Assembly (NCBI RefSeq): GCF_900103285.1
Contig: NZ_FNGS01000003.1
Span: forward strand, 609,997-673,996
Direction: 5' to 3'
Origin: Siphonobacter aquaeclarae
GTDB taxonomy: Bacteria > Bacteroidota > Bacteroidia > Cytophagales > Spirosomataceae
Length of the DNA stretch: 64,000 nt
The translations under genes were made by a program, and so were the position numbers. The notes below the pieces were generated by a model. The model was given only the letters and a program-made list of their open reading frames with translations, ran no database searches and was not told the origin of the DNA. Position 1 is the first letter of the stretch, and each line of letters opens with the position of its first letter. This document shows positions 52,311 to 61,205 of this stretch, one piece after another.

Positions 52311-53753
52311 ATGAGGCAGAAACTGTGGCTGGCGATAGTGCCGGTTTTTCTTTGCTTGTCCGTCTTCGCCCAGGAAACGCGGGCGGTCCGGAAATTGACC
52401 CTGCAGGAATGTGTGGATGTCGCCTGGAAAAATAACCTCCAGGTGAAGCAGAGCCAGGTGCAGGTGGACGTCAACCGGAACAACCTGGCGCAGTCGCAGG
52501 CCAATCGGTTGCCTACGCTCAACGGTTCCGCCGGGCAGGGGTTAAACCTCGGGCGGAATATTGACCCGTTTACCAACACCTACGTCACCCAGACGCTGAA
52601 TTACACGAATCTGGGGCTCAATTCGTCCGCTACGATCTACAATGGCGGAATTATCAACAATACCATCAGGCAGAATGACCTGCTGCTTCAGGCCAGCGAG
52701 CAGGATGTACAGGCCAGCCGCGACCAGGTAGCGCTCAACGTCGTCCTGGCGTATCTGCAGGTTATCAACAATGAAGATGTCCTGTCTGTAGCCCGTGCCC
52801 AGGTCGAAATTTCGGCCCAGCAGGTAGCGCGGACGGAAAAACTGGTACAGGCGGGCGCCCTTCCGCTGGCGAATCTCCTGGACCTGAAGGCGCAGCTTGC
52901 CAACGACGAGCTTTCAATCGTTACGGCAGAAAACAACCTGGCGCTGTCGCGTTTGCAGCTGGTTCAGCTCATGAATGACAAATCGATCCGGGAATTTGAG
53001 CTGGATCGGTTAAGCGTTAATACCCCCGGCGACGGATACGACGCCGGTATTCAGCAGATCTACGATGTGGCGGTAGGCACGCAGGCAGCGGTAAAAGCCG
53101 CCGAACTCCGGACGCTTAGCGCCCGGAAAGGTGTTGATATTGCCCGCGGCTCATTCTATCCCTCACTTGGATTCAACTTCAGCATGGGGTCCAACTACTC
53201 CAGCGCTGCGAAACGCTCGCGCCTGGGAGAGCCTACATCGGTGAGTACTTCGGCGGAGGTGGAATTCAACGGACAGAAAGTTCCGATTACCTTCACGACC
53301 CAGCAGCCTACGTACCTGACATCGGCTATTCCCTGGGCGAATCAGCTGACGAACAACGTCAACGGCGGTATCGGCGTGGCGATGCGTATACCGATTTTCA
53401 ACGGATACCAGGTACGGTACCGGACGGCCAACGCGATCCTCAACGTTAAAAACCAGGAATACCAGACAGAAAATACGAAACTTCAGCTCCGGCAGAATAT
53501 TGAGCAGGCATACGTCAACATGACCGGATCGTCGAAAAAATACGCTTCGCTGAGCAAGCAGGTAGAATCCCTCGAGCAGGCCTTTAAGGCCGCCGAAAGC
53601 CGGTATAATGCCGGCGCAATCAATGCCGTGGATTACAACCTGGCGAAGACGAATCTCGACCGCGCCCGGATCAACCAGGTGCAGGCCAAGTACGACTACA
53701 TCCTGCGGATCAAAGTACTCGACTACTACCAAAACAAACCCTTGTCCTTCTGA
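52311..53753 (+). CDS. TolC-family outer-membrane efflux protein
   Basis: A 480-residue TolC protein: signal peptide MRQKLWLAIVPVFLCLSVFAQ, then two outer-membrane-factor repeats rich in long helices (LTLQECVDVAWKNNLQVKQSQVQV; the second at about 250-470 with YNAGAINAVDYNLAKTNL). It forms the outer-membrane duct of a tripartite exporter with the membrane-fusion protein encoded 50 bases downstream. No inner-membrane pump gene is in the window. The ATG at 52311 starts the signal peptide; an in-frame start 60 bases earlier is rejected. Confidence 0.93.
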   Translation: MRQKLWLAIVPVFLCLSVFAQETRAVRKLTLQECVDVAWKNNLQVKQSQVQVDVNRNNLAQSQANRLPTLNGSAGQGLNLGRNIDPFTNTYVTQTLNYTNLGLNSSATIYNGGIINNTIRQNDLLLQASEQDVQASRDQVALNVVLAYLQVINNEDVLSVARAQVEISAQQVARTEKLVQAGALPLANLLDLKAQLANDELSIVTAENNLALSRLQLVQLMNDKSIREFELDRLSVNTPGDGYDAGIQQIYDVAVGTQAAVKAAELRTLSARKGVDIARGSFYPSLGFNFSMGSNYSSAAKRSRLGEPTSVSTSAEVEFNGQKVPITFTTQQPTYLTSAIPWANQLTNNVNGGIGVAMRIPIFNGYQVRYRTANAILNVKNQEYQTENTKLQLRQNIEQAYVNMTGSSKKYASLSKQVESLEQAFKAAESRYNAGAINAVDYNLAKTNLDRARINQVQAKYDYILRIKVLDYYQNKPLSF

Positions 53754-53803
53754 CACATCAACCGGCATACCCTCGGCAGGGCCGGCTTTAACACCCGTTT
53801 CAC

Positions 53804-55180
53804 ATGGCAAAACGTTCTTCAAATCGGATCTGGTGGATTCTCGGCGGCATCGTCATTCTCCTGGTCGGCGGGCTCCTCGTCGCGAAATCGGCCGGCTGGA
53901 TCGGAAAGGAAAAGGAAGAGGAAGCCACATTCAGCAAAGCCCAAAAGGCGGACATCGTGGAGCGTGTGAGCGCTTCCGGGAAGGTTCAGCCGGAAGTGGA
54001 AGTCAAAATCAGCCCGGATGTTTCGGGGGAAATCATTGAATTGAAAGTACACGAAGGAGATTCCGTCGTGAAAGGTCAGCTGCTGCTGCGGATTCGTCCG
54101 GATAACTATGAGTCGCTCGTAGCCCGCGCAAAAGCCGCTGTAGATCAGGCCCGTGCAAGCTATGAACAGACCAAAGCATCGGTCGGACAAATGGAAGCCC
54201 AGCTCGCCCGTGCGCAGGCCGATTACAACCGGAACAAGAAGCTGTATGGAGATAAAGTTATTTCAGACGCTGATTTCGAAACATCCGAGGCCAACTTCAA
54301 AGTAGCCCGTCAGAATGTTGAATCGGCCCGGTCCAACGTCGACGCCTCACGGTTTGCCGTCGAAAGCGCGCAGGCAGGCCTGCGCGACGCCGGCGAAAAC
54401 CTGCGGAAAACGACTATCTACGCGCCTTCGAGCGGTATTATCTCCAAGCTGGGCGTAGAGCTTGGCGAGCGGGTGGTAGGTACTTCGCAGATGGCCGGTA
54501 CGGAAATGCTCCGTATCGCGAACCTCAATAACATGGAGGTACGGGTAAACGTCAATGAAAATGATATTGTCCGGGTCAATGTCGGCGACTCCGCCCTCAT
54601 TGATGTGGATGCGTATACCTACTCCGGCCGGAAATTCAAGGGTATTGTCACGTCTATTGCCAATACCGCGAATGGCTTGGGCGGATCAGTATCGGCGGCG
54701 GCAACAGCTACCGATGCCGTGACGGAGTTTGAAGTAAAAATCAAGATTCTGCCGGAATCGTATATGGATCTGGTCGACCGTTCGAAGAAGCGGAGTTTTC
54801 CGTTCCGTCCGGGCATGACGGCTTCTGTCGAAGTCATCACCGAACGGAAAAACGGGGTACTCAGCGTCCCGATCGCCGCCGTGACAACGCGTACGGAAGA
54901 AAAGAAAACAACCGAGAGCGAAGAGCCTGTCGTGACCAATACCAACCAGCGTCCGAAGGAAGAGAAGCCGAAAGAGGTGGTTTTCGTCAACAAAGCGGGC
55001 GTGGTAGAGATGCGGGAAGTGAAAACCGGCATCAGCGATTTCGAAAACATCGAAGTAATATCAGGCCTGAAGGAAGGGGAGGAAGTTGTATCCGGCCCGT
55101 TCCTCCTCGTCTCGAAAAACCTCAAAGCCGGAGATAAAGTGAAGAAGAAAGTAGAGAAGAAAGACGGGAAGAAGGAGTAG
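53804..55180 (+). CDS. HlyD-like membrane-fusion (periplasmic adaptor) protein
   Basis: A 458-residue adaptor. One N-terminal membrane helix (IWWILGGIVILLVGGLLVA) precedes the lipoyl domain (RVSASGKVQPEVEVKISPDVSGEIIELKVHEGDSV), the long helical hairpin (about 110-190), and the beta-barrel and membrane-proximal domains. The C-terminal tail is Lys-rich. It bridges a MacB- or RND-type pump to TolC. Its stop is followed by inverted repeat E. Confidence 0.93.
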   Translation: MAKRSSNRIWWILGGIVILLVGGLLVAKSAGWIGKEKEEEATFSKAQKADIVERVSASGKVQPEVEVKISPDVSGEIIELKVHEGDSVVKGQLLLRIRPDNYESLVARAKAAVDQARASYEQTKASVGQMEAQLARAQADYNRNKKLYGDKVISDADFETSEANFKVARQNVESARSNVDASRFAVESAQAGLRDAGENLRKTTIYAPSSGIISKLGVELGERVVGTSQMAGTEMLRIANLNNMEVRVNVNENDIVRVNVGDSALIDVDAYTYSGRKFKGIVTSIANTANGLGGSVSAAATATDAVTEFEVKIKILPESYMDLVDRSKKRSFPFRPGMTASVEVITERKNGVLSVPIAAVTTRTEEKKTTESEEPVVTNTNQRPKEEKPKEVVFVNKAGVVEMREVKTGISDFENIEVISGLKEGEEVVSGPFLLVSKNLKAGDKVKKKVEKKDGKKE

Positions 55181-55186
55181 GGAGGC

Positions 55187-55303
55187 GGTTTTGGAGTTTT
55201 CAGTTTAGGGTTTTCAGTTTAGAGTTTGGAGTTTGGAGTTTGGGGAGGGCGCAATGGCCTGCCTTGAACTCTAAACCCTAAACTCCAAACTCTAAACTTT
55301 TTT
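55187..55303. repeat. heptad-phased inverted repeat E (terminator-like)
   Basis: From 55196 the left arm is seven exact 7-base GTTTNNN units (for example GTTTAGA, GTTTGGA). An 18-bp perfect stem (55217-55234 with 55280-55297) is directly followed by T6, so it can act as an intrinsic terminator for the adaptor gene. It lies in the convergent gap with recF. Confidence 0.85.
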
Positions 55304-56426
55304 ATTTCTGACCGATGGTGATGATGCCGGCGTCGATGCCGGCGTCGCTGAGGAGGGCCTGGGTACGTTCGGGGCGGGCGTCGGTGAGGAAGACCTGGCC
55401 GAAGGTTCCGTCTTTCATGCAGCGGAGGAGCATGGCGATGCGGCGGTCGTCGAGCTTGTCGAAAATATCGTCCAGCAGGAGAATAGGCTGGAAGCCTTTT
55501 TCGCGGGTGAGGAGGTCGAACTGCGCGAGTTTAAGGGCGATGACAAAGGATTTTTGCTGTCCCTGTGACCCGAATTTCTTCAACGGGTAGGAGTCGATTT
55601 CAAAAAGGTAATCGTCCCGGTGAATGCCCATCGTAGTCCGCTGAGCGGCAACGTCCCGGTGCCGGTTGAGCCAGAATTCCCGCTGAAAATCATCCGGTAC
55701 AATCTCTGAATCATAGGCAATGGAGACGGCTTCCCGCCCTTCGCTGAGGCCGGTATAGTGCTCCTGAAAGACCGGGAGAAAAGAGGCGATGAACGCTTTC
55801 CGCTGCTCATGCAGGCGTAGCGAAAGCTCCACCAGGGGCTGGGAATAGGCTTCGAGCAAGTCTTCGTCGGTGTAATGCCGCTCGTGAAATTGCTTGAGGA
55901 GAGAATTCCGCTGGTCGAGCAGGCGGTTGTATTGCAGCAGATCGGCGAGGTAATCAGGCCGTTGCTGAGACAGTACGCCGTCGATAAACTTCCGGCGTTC
56001 TTCGGAGCCGTCGCGGACGAGGTCGGTATCATCCGGCGCGATCAGGACAACGGGAAAACGGCCGATGTGATCAGCGAGGCGTTCGTAGGCTTTGCGGTCC
56101 TGCAATACCACTTTCCGCTGCCCGCGCGGCAGGGAAACGGTAATCTGGGAAGCTTTGCCGGAAGCAGGTATAGAATCGGAAAACGCTTCGTCGCTTTTGC
56201 GGAACGTTCCGTCGATTACCATGAAATCCGCGCCATGCCGGATGGAGAGGGCGTCCTGACTGGTCAGGGCACTTTTCGTGAGCGAAAGGAAATAAATAGC
56301 GTCGAGCAGGTTGGTTTTACCGCTGCCGTTCTCCCCCACAATGGCATTTATACGCCTGGAAAACAGAAAGGCCTCCGAATCGTACGATTTATAATGGGTA
56401 AGATGGAGCCGTTCCAGAAAAAGCAT
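55302..56426 (-). CDS. recF: DNA replication/repair protein RecF
   Basis: A 374-residue SMC-like ATPase of normal RecF length. The N-terminus LERLHLTHYKSYDSEAF and Walker A GENGSGKTNLLDA are followed by the ABC signature region (GSQGQQKSFVIALKLAQ) and Walker B PILLLDDIFDKLD. It loads RecA at single-strand gaps with RecO and RecR. The dnaA-dnaN neighbours common elsewhere are absent. The upstream region is shared divergently with pdhA. Confidence 0.95.
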   Translation of the reverse strand: MLFLERLHLTHYKSYDSEAFLFSRRINAIVGENGSGKTNLLDAIYFLSLTKSALTSQDALSIRHGADFMVIDGTFRKSDEAFSDSIPASGKASQITVSLPRGQRKVVLQDRKAYERLADHIGRFPVVLIAPDDTDLVRDGSEERRKFIDGVLSQQRPDYLADLLQYNRLLDQRNSLLKQFHERHYTDEDLLEAYSQPLVELSLRLHEQRKAFIASFLPVFQEHYTGLSEGREAVSIAYDSEIVPDDFQREFWLNRHRDVAAQRTTMGIHRDDYLFEIDSYPLKKFGSQGQQKSFVIALKLAQFDLLTREKGFQPILLLDDIFDKLDDRRIAMLLRCMKDGTFGQVFLTDARPERTQALLSDAGIDAGIITIGQK

Positions 56427-56450
56427 CTTTGTGTTTTAACGATTGGAAGC

Positions 56451-56458
56451 TAATTTCG
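56451..56458 (+). promoter_or_regulatory. near-consensus -7 element (TAATTTCG) before pdhA
   Basis: TAATTTCG matches seven of eight positions of TAnnTTTG, 87 bases before the pdhA ATG. Confidence 0.35.
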
Positions 56459-56473
56459 CCGAAAGTTTCGAAT

Positions 56474-56510
56474 CATGGGTTTAACCGAACTGTGCCGCGC
56501 AGAACCCATG
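56474..56510. promoter_or_regulatory. inverted repeat in the pdhA leader
   Basis: CATGGGTT and AACCCATG are perfect 8-base arms 21 bases apart, between the likely -7 element and the pdhA start. It could be an operator or an RNA hairpin. Confidence 0.4.
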
Positions 56511-56544
56511 GCCTCTACTTTCACGCTTTTAATCCCAGAGTTCA

Positions 56545-57561
56545 ATGGCAACAAAAGAAAAAGCCAAGGCGAAGGTAAAATACCCGAAAGAAACCTACCT
56601 CTTTTGGTTTGAAAATATGCTGCTGCAGCGGCGTTTCGAAGAGAAAGCCGGCCAGCTGTACGGTCAGCAGAAGATCCGTGGCTTTTGCCATTTGTACATC
56701 GGCCAGGAGGCTTGCTCTACCGGCGCTGCTACTGCCCTCACGAAAGACGACAAGTGGATTACCGCCTACCGGGATCACGGGATTCCGCTGGCGCTGGGTA
56801 CCAGCCCGAACGCGATCATGGCCGAGCTCTTCGGAAAAGCCACCGGTACCACCAAGGGTAAGGGCGGCTCCATGCACATCTTCGACAAGGAACACAACTT
56901 CATGGGTGGTCACGGAATCGTAGGGGCGCAAATCCCCCTCGGCGCCGGTATCGCCTTTGCCGAAAAGTATAACAAAACCGGTCACCTCGCCATCTGTTAC
57001 TTTGGCGACGGAGCCGTTCGTCAGGGTGCCCTGCACGAAGCCTTCAACATGGCGATGACCTGGAAACTTCCGGTGATTTTCGTTGTGGAAAACAACGGCT
57101 ACGCGATGGGTACCTCTGTTGAGCGGACGTCCAACGTAACCGATCTCTACACCATTGGTGAAGCGTATGACATGCCTTCCGAGCCGGTTGACGGCATGAG
57201 TGTAGAAGCGGTTCACGAGGCCGTTGGCCGTGCCGCTGAGCGCGCCCGCAAGGGAGACGGCCCGACCTTCCTCGAATTCAAAACCTACCGGTACCGCGGA
57301 CACTCCATGTCCGACCCCCAGAAATACCGGACGAAGGAGGAGGTAGAATCCTACAAGCAGCGCGACCCGATCGAGTGGGTACGTCATACCATCCTCGAAA
57401 ACGGCCTGGCGACGGAAGAAGACCTCGCCGCCATCGAAGAAAAGATCAAAGGTATCGTAGCGGAGTCGGTGAAATTCGCCGAAGAATCTCCCTGGCCGGA
57501 CGCATCCGAAGCATATAAGGATGTGTATGTGCAGGCGGATTATCCGTTTATTCAGGAATAG
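56545..57561 (+). CDS. pdhA: pyruvate dehydrogenase E1 component, alpha subunit
   Basis: A 338-residue thiamine-diphosphate enzyme subunit. The N-terminal MLLQRRFEEKAGQLYGQQKIRGFCHLYIGQEA and the ThDP motif YFGDGAVRQGALHEAFNMA..VENNGYAMGTS are intact, and the phosphorylation-loop-like YRGHSMSDP follows. With the beta subunit (not in this window) it decarboxylates pyruvate and transfers the acetyl unit to lipoyl-E2. An Ala/Lys-rich tail of about ten residues starts the protein. Confidence 0.95.
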   Translation: MATKEKAKAKVKYPKETYLFWFENMLLQRRFEEKAGQLYGQQKIRGFCHLYIGQEACSTGAATALTKDDKWITAYRDHGIPLALGTSPNAIMAELFGKATGTTKGKGGSMHIFDKEHNFMGGHGIVGAQIPLGAGIAFAEKYNKTGHLAICYFGDGAVRQGALHEAFNMAMTWKLPVIFVVENNGYAMGTSVERTSNVTDLYTIGEAYDMPSEPVDGMSVEAVHEAVGRAAERARKGDGPTFLEFKTYRYRGHSMSDPQKYRTKEEVESYKQRDPIEWVRHTILENGLATEEDLAAIEEKIKGIVAESVKFAEESPWPDASEAYKDVYVQADYPFIQE

Positions 57562-58046
57562 CGGAAGCGGTTTTCAGTTTTCCGTTTACAGTTTTTAGTT
57601 GGAGGGCCGGCGTAATTGCCGGCCTTCTGCGTTTTCGGGTTTGTTGTTTTCAGTTTACCGTTTGTTGTTTTCAGTTTTCGGGGGTGGCGTATCTGGTCGC
57701 CTGCCGTGCGTAGCATCCGCTACGCACTTTTTAGTTAGTAGGCTGCGCCTACCCGTTGAGAAGACAATAGTCTGTTCCTCAATGCATAGATGGTCTCACT
57801 ATCAAAGCATTTTACTTCGTACCTACCATAAGTTGCCAAGATTGATTTTACGGAAGCCTTAAACAGTAGGCATAGCCTACTAACTAAAAAGTGCGTAGCA
57901 TTTGCTACGCACGGCGGGGGGCGGCCTGATACGCTACCCCCGAAAACTGAAAACAACAAACGGTAAACCCGAAAACGCAGAAGGCCGGCAATTACGCCGG
58001 CCATCCAACTGAAAACTGAAAACAGTAAACCGAAAACCGCTTTCGC
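57562..58046. repeat. composite nested inverted repeat F, heptad-phased
   Basis: A 485-base palindromic element filling the gap between the converging pdhA and glpK. From outside in, each arm has GTTTNNN 7-base units, a GGCCGGC hairpin, a second GTTTNNN block, a GTGCGTAGC hairpin, a TTTTTAGTTAGTAGGC segment and a TAGGC-centred hairpin. Arms run about 57562-57753 and 57865-58046. The AT-richer centre of about 111 bases is unpaired. The left arm carries 14 extra bases (two units) in the second block. Confidence 0.85.
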
Positions 58047-59537
58047 TTACTCCTCCCACCCAAAACTCCTCCTTACCGCTTTCCGCCAGTGGCGGTAGAG
58101 GCTGTTGCGGACGGATTTTTCCATGACGGGCTCCCAGGTCTTTTCGATGCCCCAGTTGCGGCGGAGGTCGTCGGTGTCTTTCCAGTATCCGACGGCGAGA
58201 CCGGCGGCGTAAGCGGCCCCGAGGGCGGTGGTTTCAATCATTTTCGGACGGACGACCGGCACATTGAGCAAATCCGCCTGGAATTGCATCAGCAGCTCGT
58301 TGACGGTCATGCCGCCGTCTACCCGCAGCTCCGACAGCCGGATACCAGCGTCTTTCTCCATTGCTTCGAGTACTTCCAGGGTTTGAAAGGCTGTGGCTTC
58401 GAGTGCTGCGCGACCGAGGTGGCCTTTGTTGACAAAACGCGTCAGTCCGGCAATTACCCCGCGGGCGTCGGCACGCCAGTACGGTGCGTATAATCCCGAA
58501 AAAGCCGGGACAAAGTAGCAGCCTCCGTTGTCTTCTACCGTGGCTGCCAATTCTTCGATATCACTGCTTTTCTGAATAATACCCAGGTTGTCGCGCAGCC
58601 ATTGTACCAGCGCGCCGGCAATGGCTACAGAGCCTTCCAGGGCATAGTGCGCGGGCTTGTCGCCCAGTTGGTAGGCGACGGTTGTGATGAGGCCGTGGGT
58701 CGACTGGTTGATTGTCGTACCCGTATTCAGCAGCATGAAACACCCTGTGCCATAGGTATTCTTGGCTTCGCCGGGCTCGAAGCAGGTCTGCCCGACGAGG
58801 GCCGCCTGCTGATCGCCCAGGATACCTGCTACCGGTACGCCTTCGAGAACACCGGTAGCGGTGCCATATACTTCGGAGGAAGAGCGGATCTCCGGCAGGA
58901 TATTCCGGGGAATACCGAACGCTTCAAGCAGTTCCCCGTCCCACTGCAGGGTACTCAGGTTCATGAGCTGGGTACGGCTGGCGTTGGTGACGTCGGTGAT
59001 GTGCTGGCCGCCGTGCACGCCGCCGGTGAGTTGCCAGAGGACATAGGTATCCATCGTCCCGAAGAGTACTTCGCCTTTCAGCGCGTCTTTTTCGAGCGTC
59101 GCGATGTGCTTGAGCAGCCATTTGGCTTTGAGACTGCTGAAATAGGTGGCGAGGGGAAGGCCGGTTTTCGGGCGGAAACGGTCGGCTCCGCCTTCTGCCG
59201 CGAGTTCGGCGACGAGGGAAGACGTCCGGGTATCCTGCCAGACGAGGGCATTGTAATACGGTTTTCCGGTGTGTTTGTTCCAGACCACGGTCGTTTCCCG
59301 CTGGTTGGTAATACCCACGGCGGCGAGGTCTTTCGTCGTCAGGCCGCCTTTATGCAGCGCCTCGGCAATGACTTCCTGGGTATTGGTCCAGATTTCATCG
59401 GGATTGTGCTCAACCCAGCCGGGCTGAGGATAGATCTGGGTATGTTCTTTCTGGGCGACGGAGATAATCTGCCCTTGCTGGTCAAAAACAATGAAGCGGG
59501 TGCTGGTAGTACCCTGGTCAATCGAACCGATGTACAT
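58047..59537 (-). CDS. glpK: glycerol kinase
   Basis: A 496-residue FGGY kinase of usual GlpK length. [15 protein letters not shown] forms the phosphate-binding loop; [21 protein letters not shown] and the [10 protein letters not shown] segment are the substrate and ATP regions. It phosphorylates glycerol to glycerol-3-phosphate. The ATG at 59537 is chosen; an in-frame extension upstream overlaps glpF. The glpF-like gene is 26 bases upstream on the same strand, so they form an operon. Confidence 0.96.
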   Translation of the reverse strand: MYIGSIDQGTTSTRFIVFDQQGQIISVAQKEHTQIYPQPGWVEHNPDEIWTNTQEVIAEALHKGGLTTKDLAAVGITNQRETTVVWNKHTGKPYYNALVWQDTRTSSLVAELAAEGGADRFRPKTGLPLATYFSSLKAKWLLKHIATLEKDALKGEVLFGTMDTYVLWQLTGGVHGGQHITDVTNASRTQLMNLSTLQWDGELLEAFGIPRNILPEIRSSSEVYGTATGVLEGVPVAGILGDQQAALVGQTCFEPGEAKNTYGTGCFMLLNTGTTINQSTHGLITTVAYQLGDKPAHYALEGSVAIAGALVQWLRDNLGIIQKSSDIEELAATVEDNGGCYFVPAFSGLYAPYWRADARGVIAGLTRFVNKGHLGRAALEATAFQTLEVLEAMEKDAGIRLSELRVDGGMTVNELLMQFQADLLNVPVVRPKMIETTALGAAYAAGLAVGYWKDTDDLRRNWGIEKTWEPVMEKSVRNSLYRHWRKAVRRSFGWEE

Positions 59538-59563
59538 GGTCGGAAGAAATAGGGATGGAAGAA

Positions 59564-60280
59564 TCAATGGAAAAGGCCGAAGAACAATCCTCCGGCAACG
59601 CCTCCTGCAAGCGACGCAAGGACCGGAATCCAGGCATAACCCCAATCAGATGAGCCTTTTCCGGGAATCGGCAACAGCGCGTGCGCGATACGCGGGCTGA
59701 GGTCGCGGGCGGGGCTCATGGCATAGCCGGTGGTACCTCCGAGCGATAACCCGATGCTCCATACCAGCAGGCCGACGAGGTACGGACCGAAGCCGGCGGC
59801 CAGTTCGCCCGAGCCGGAAATGGAGCTTACGCCGACGATCAGCATGGCCGTCGCCAGAAATTCCGAAATAAAATTATCCCGCTTGTTTCGTATCGCCGGG
59901 CCGGTGGAAAAGACGGCCAGCTTGGCGCCGGGATCGGCCGTTGCGGCCCAGTGCGGCAGGTACATCAGCCAGACAAGTACCGCGCCGAGAAACGCGCCGA
60001 TCATCTGCGCGGGCCAATAGGTCAATAGTTTGGAATAGTCGCCGGAGGAAGCGGCGAACGCCAGCGTAACCGCCGGGTTGAGGTGCGCGTCTGCACTGCC
60101 GAACGCTTTGGAGGCGAAGATGCCGAGCATAACGGCGAAGCCCCAGCCGGCGGTAATCACGATCCACCCGGAATTTTCGCCTTTGGATTGTTTCAGACAG
60201 ACGTTGGCTACGACGCCGTCGCCCAGGAAGATAAGCACGAGGGTACCGACCAGTTCGCCCCAGAACGGAGAAGCTTGCAT
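59564..60280 (-). CDS. glpF: aquaglyceroporin, GlpF-like (MIP family)
   Basis: A 238-residue MIP channel with six helices. The first NPA box is HLNPAVT, and the second is SPARDLSP, with Ser in place of Asn but the aquaglyceroporin Asp of PARD kept. It would let glycerol enter for GlpK. The ATG at 60280 gives the usual N-terminus ([20 protein letters not shown]); a longer frame upstream runs into the next gene's promoter region. The Asn-to-Ser change in the pore is notable but may be normal for this lineage. Confidence 0.93.
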   Translation of the reverse strand: MQASPFWGELVGTLVLIFLGDGVVANVCLKQSKGENSGWIVITAGWGFAVMLGIFASKAFGSADAHLNPAVTLAFAASSGDYSKLLTYWPAQMIGAFLGAVLVWLMYLPHWAATADPGAKLAVFSTGPAIRNKRDNFISEFLATAMLIVGVSSISGSGELAAGFGPYLVGLLVWSIGLSLGGTTGYAMSPARDLSPRIAHALLPIPGKGSSDWGYAWIPVLASLAGGVAGGLFFGLFH

Positions 60281-60470
60281 GAAAGATTGACTTAAAAACA
60301 GATTTAGTTGAACAAAGAAAGTAATTATTGGCAGACAGGCGGCGCAGGACCGGAGAAAGGCGGAAAAAAGGGAGCCGCCGCCGCTGCAACCGTTCCGCTC
60401 GGAAAATAAAATCAATTCTGTTAACTTCCGTAGGATTAGCGAGATAGAAGAGAAAAACCCCACCAAAACG

Positions 60471-60848
60471 ATGAAAGCACTTCTCCTCTCCTTCGGCGTA
60501 CTCTGTTCTCTTCCGGTAGTCGCCCAACATGAGCCGGCGATCAAGCGGCAGACCGGCCACGGAATCCCCGTGCCGCTGGCCTTATTCCATTCCGGGTACG
60601 TGAAGGCAAACGGTACGCCGGTTGCCGCCTACTATTACACCAAACCGGACAATACCAACTGGAACAACTTCTCGACCATCGGGAACATCAACTGGTATAC
60701 CCGGAAGAAAGGTACCCGCCCCAAAGACTATACCCCGCAGGCCGAAAACTACGGTCGCGGCCGGATCATCCTGACGGGTCCCCGAGGCGGGCAGTATTAT
60801 ATCAGTGCAAAAGGGAAGAAGATATACGTTCCGAAGCGGGAGATCTAG
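60471..60848 (+). CDS. small secreted basic protein with GPRGGxY motif
   Basis: A 125-residue protein with signal peptide MKALLLSFGVLCSLPVVAQ. The mature chain is basic and aromatic-rich; the C-terminus TGPRGGQYYISAKGKKIYVPK resembles the TGPRGGxYY motif of small basic adaptor-like domains. A repeated YxP-type stretch precedes it. Function unknown. It is divergent from glpF, which suggests its own promoter in the 190-base gap. Confidence 0.6.
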   Translation: MKALLLSFGVLCSLPVVAQHEPAIKRQTGHGIPVPLALFHSGYVKANGTPVAAYYYTKPDNTNWNNFSTIGNINWYTRKKGTRPKDYTPQAENYGRGRIILTGPRGGQYYISAKGKKIYVPKREI

Positions 60849-61205
60849 TTTTTCAGGCTATCCCGCCTGGTAGCATTGGCGATTTTTCAACAAGCGTGTG
60901 GTTGCCCGGCGGCCGCACGTTTTTCCCGTTTCAGGCAATACTGCTTATGGCTTGTTCGAAACGCATGGGTGGAGCGGCGTCTGTATGGATGTCTTACTCC
61001 CCGTCCGGGCCTACTGAGGGCCTGCAAATACCTTCTTTCCGGGCATATCCGCCGTCTTTCCTTCGCTTTAACGGGTATGAGGGGTGCTTTCTCCGCTAAA
61101 TCGTAAAAATTCTTTCTTTTTTCTAAGTGTTTTTCCGGGGCAGATCGACATCATTATTGAAAGGGCTGCAGAACCGAAGGGACATGCTCATCTGAATCAG
61201 AAGCA
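60849..61205. other. intergenic region before the ECF sigma factor
   Basis: A 357-base gap. Short plus-strand frames (76 and 67 codons) show no domain and unusual composition, so they are not called. A small CAGGC/GCCTG hairpin lies just after the upstream stop. The AT-rich end near 61100-61160 probably contains the sigma-factor promoter, but I see no TAnnTTTG box. Confidence 0.4.

Noticed and set aside
57599-58004. Open frames of about 87-89 codons on both strands inside composite repeat F
   Set aside because: They run through the palindromic arms, so much of their sequence is mirrored hairpin; no domain is found.
34827-58046. CRISPR array or tandem minisatellite interpretation of the 7-base repeats
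   Set aside because: There are no spacers of regular length and no cas genes; units are contiguous, variable and arranged as inverted arms rather than long direct arrays.
60876-61106. Short plus-strand frames before the sigma factor
   Set aside because: They have unusual composition rich in Arg, Cys and Leu, two overlapping frames are equally open, and no homologous domain is apparent.
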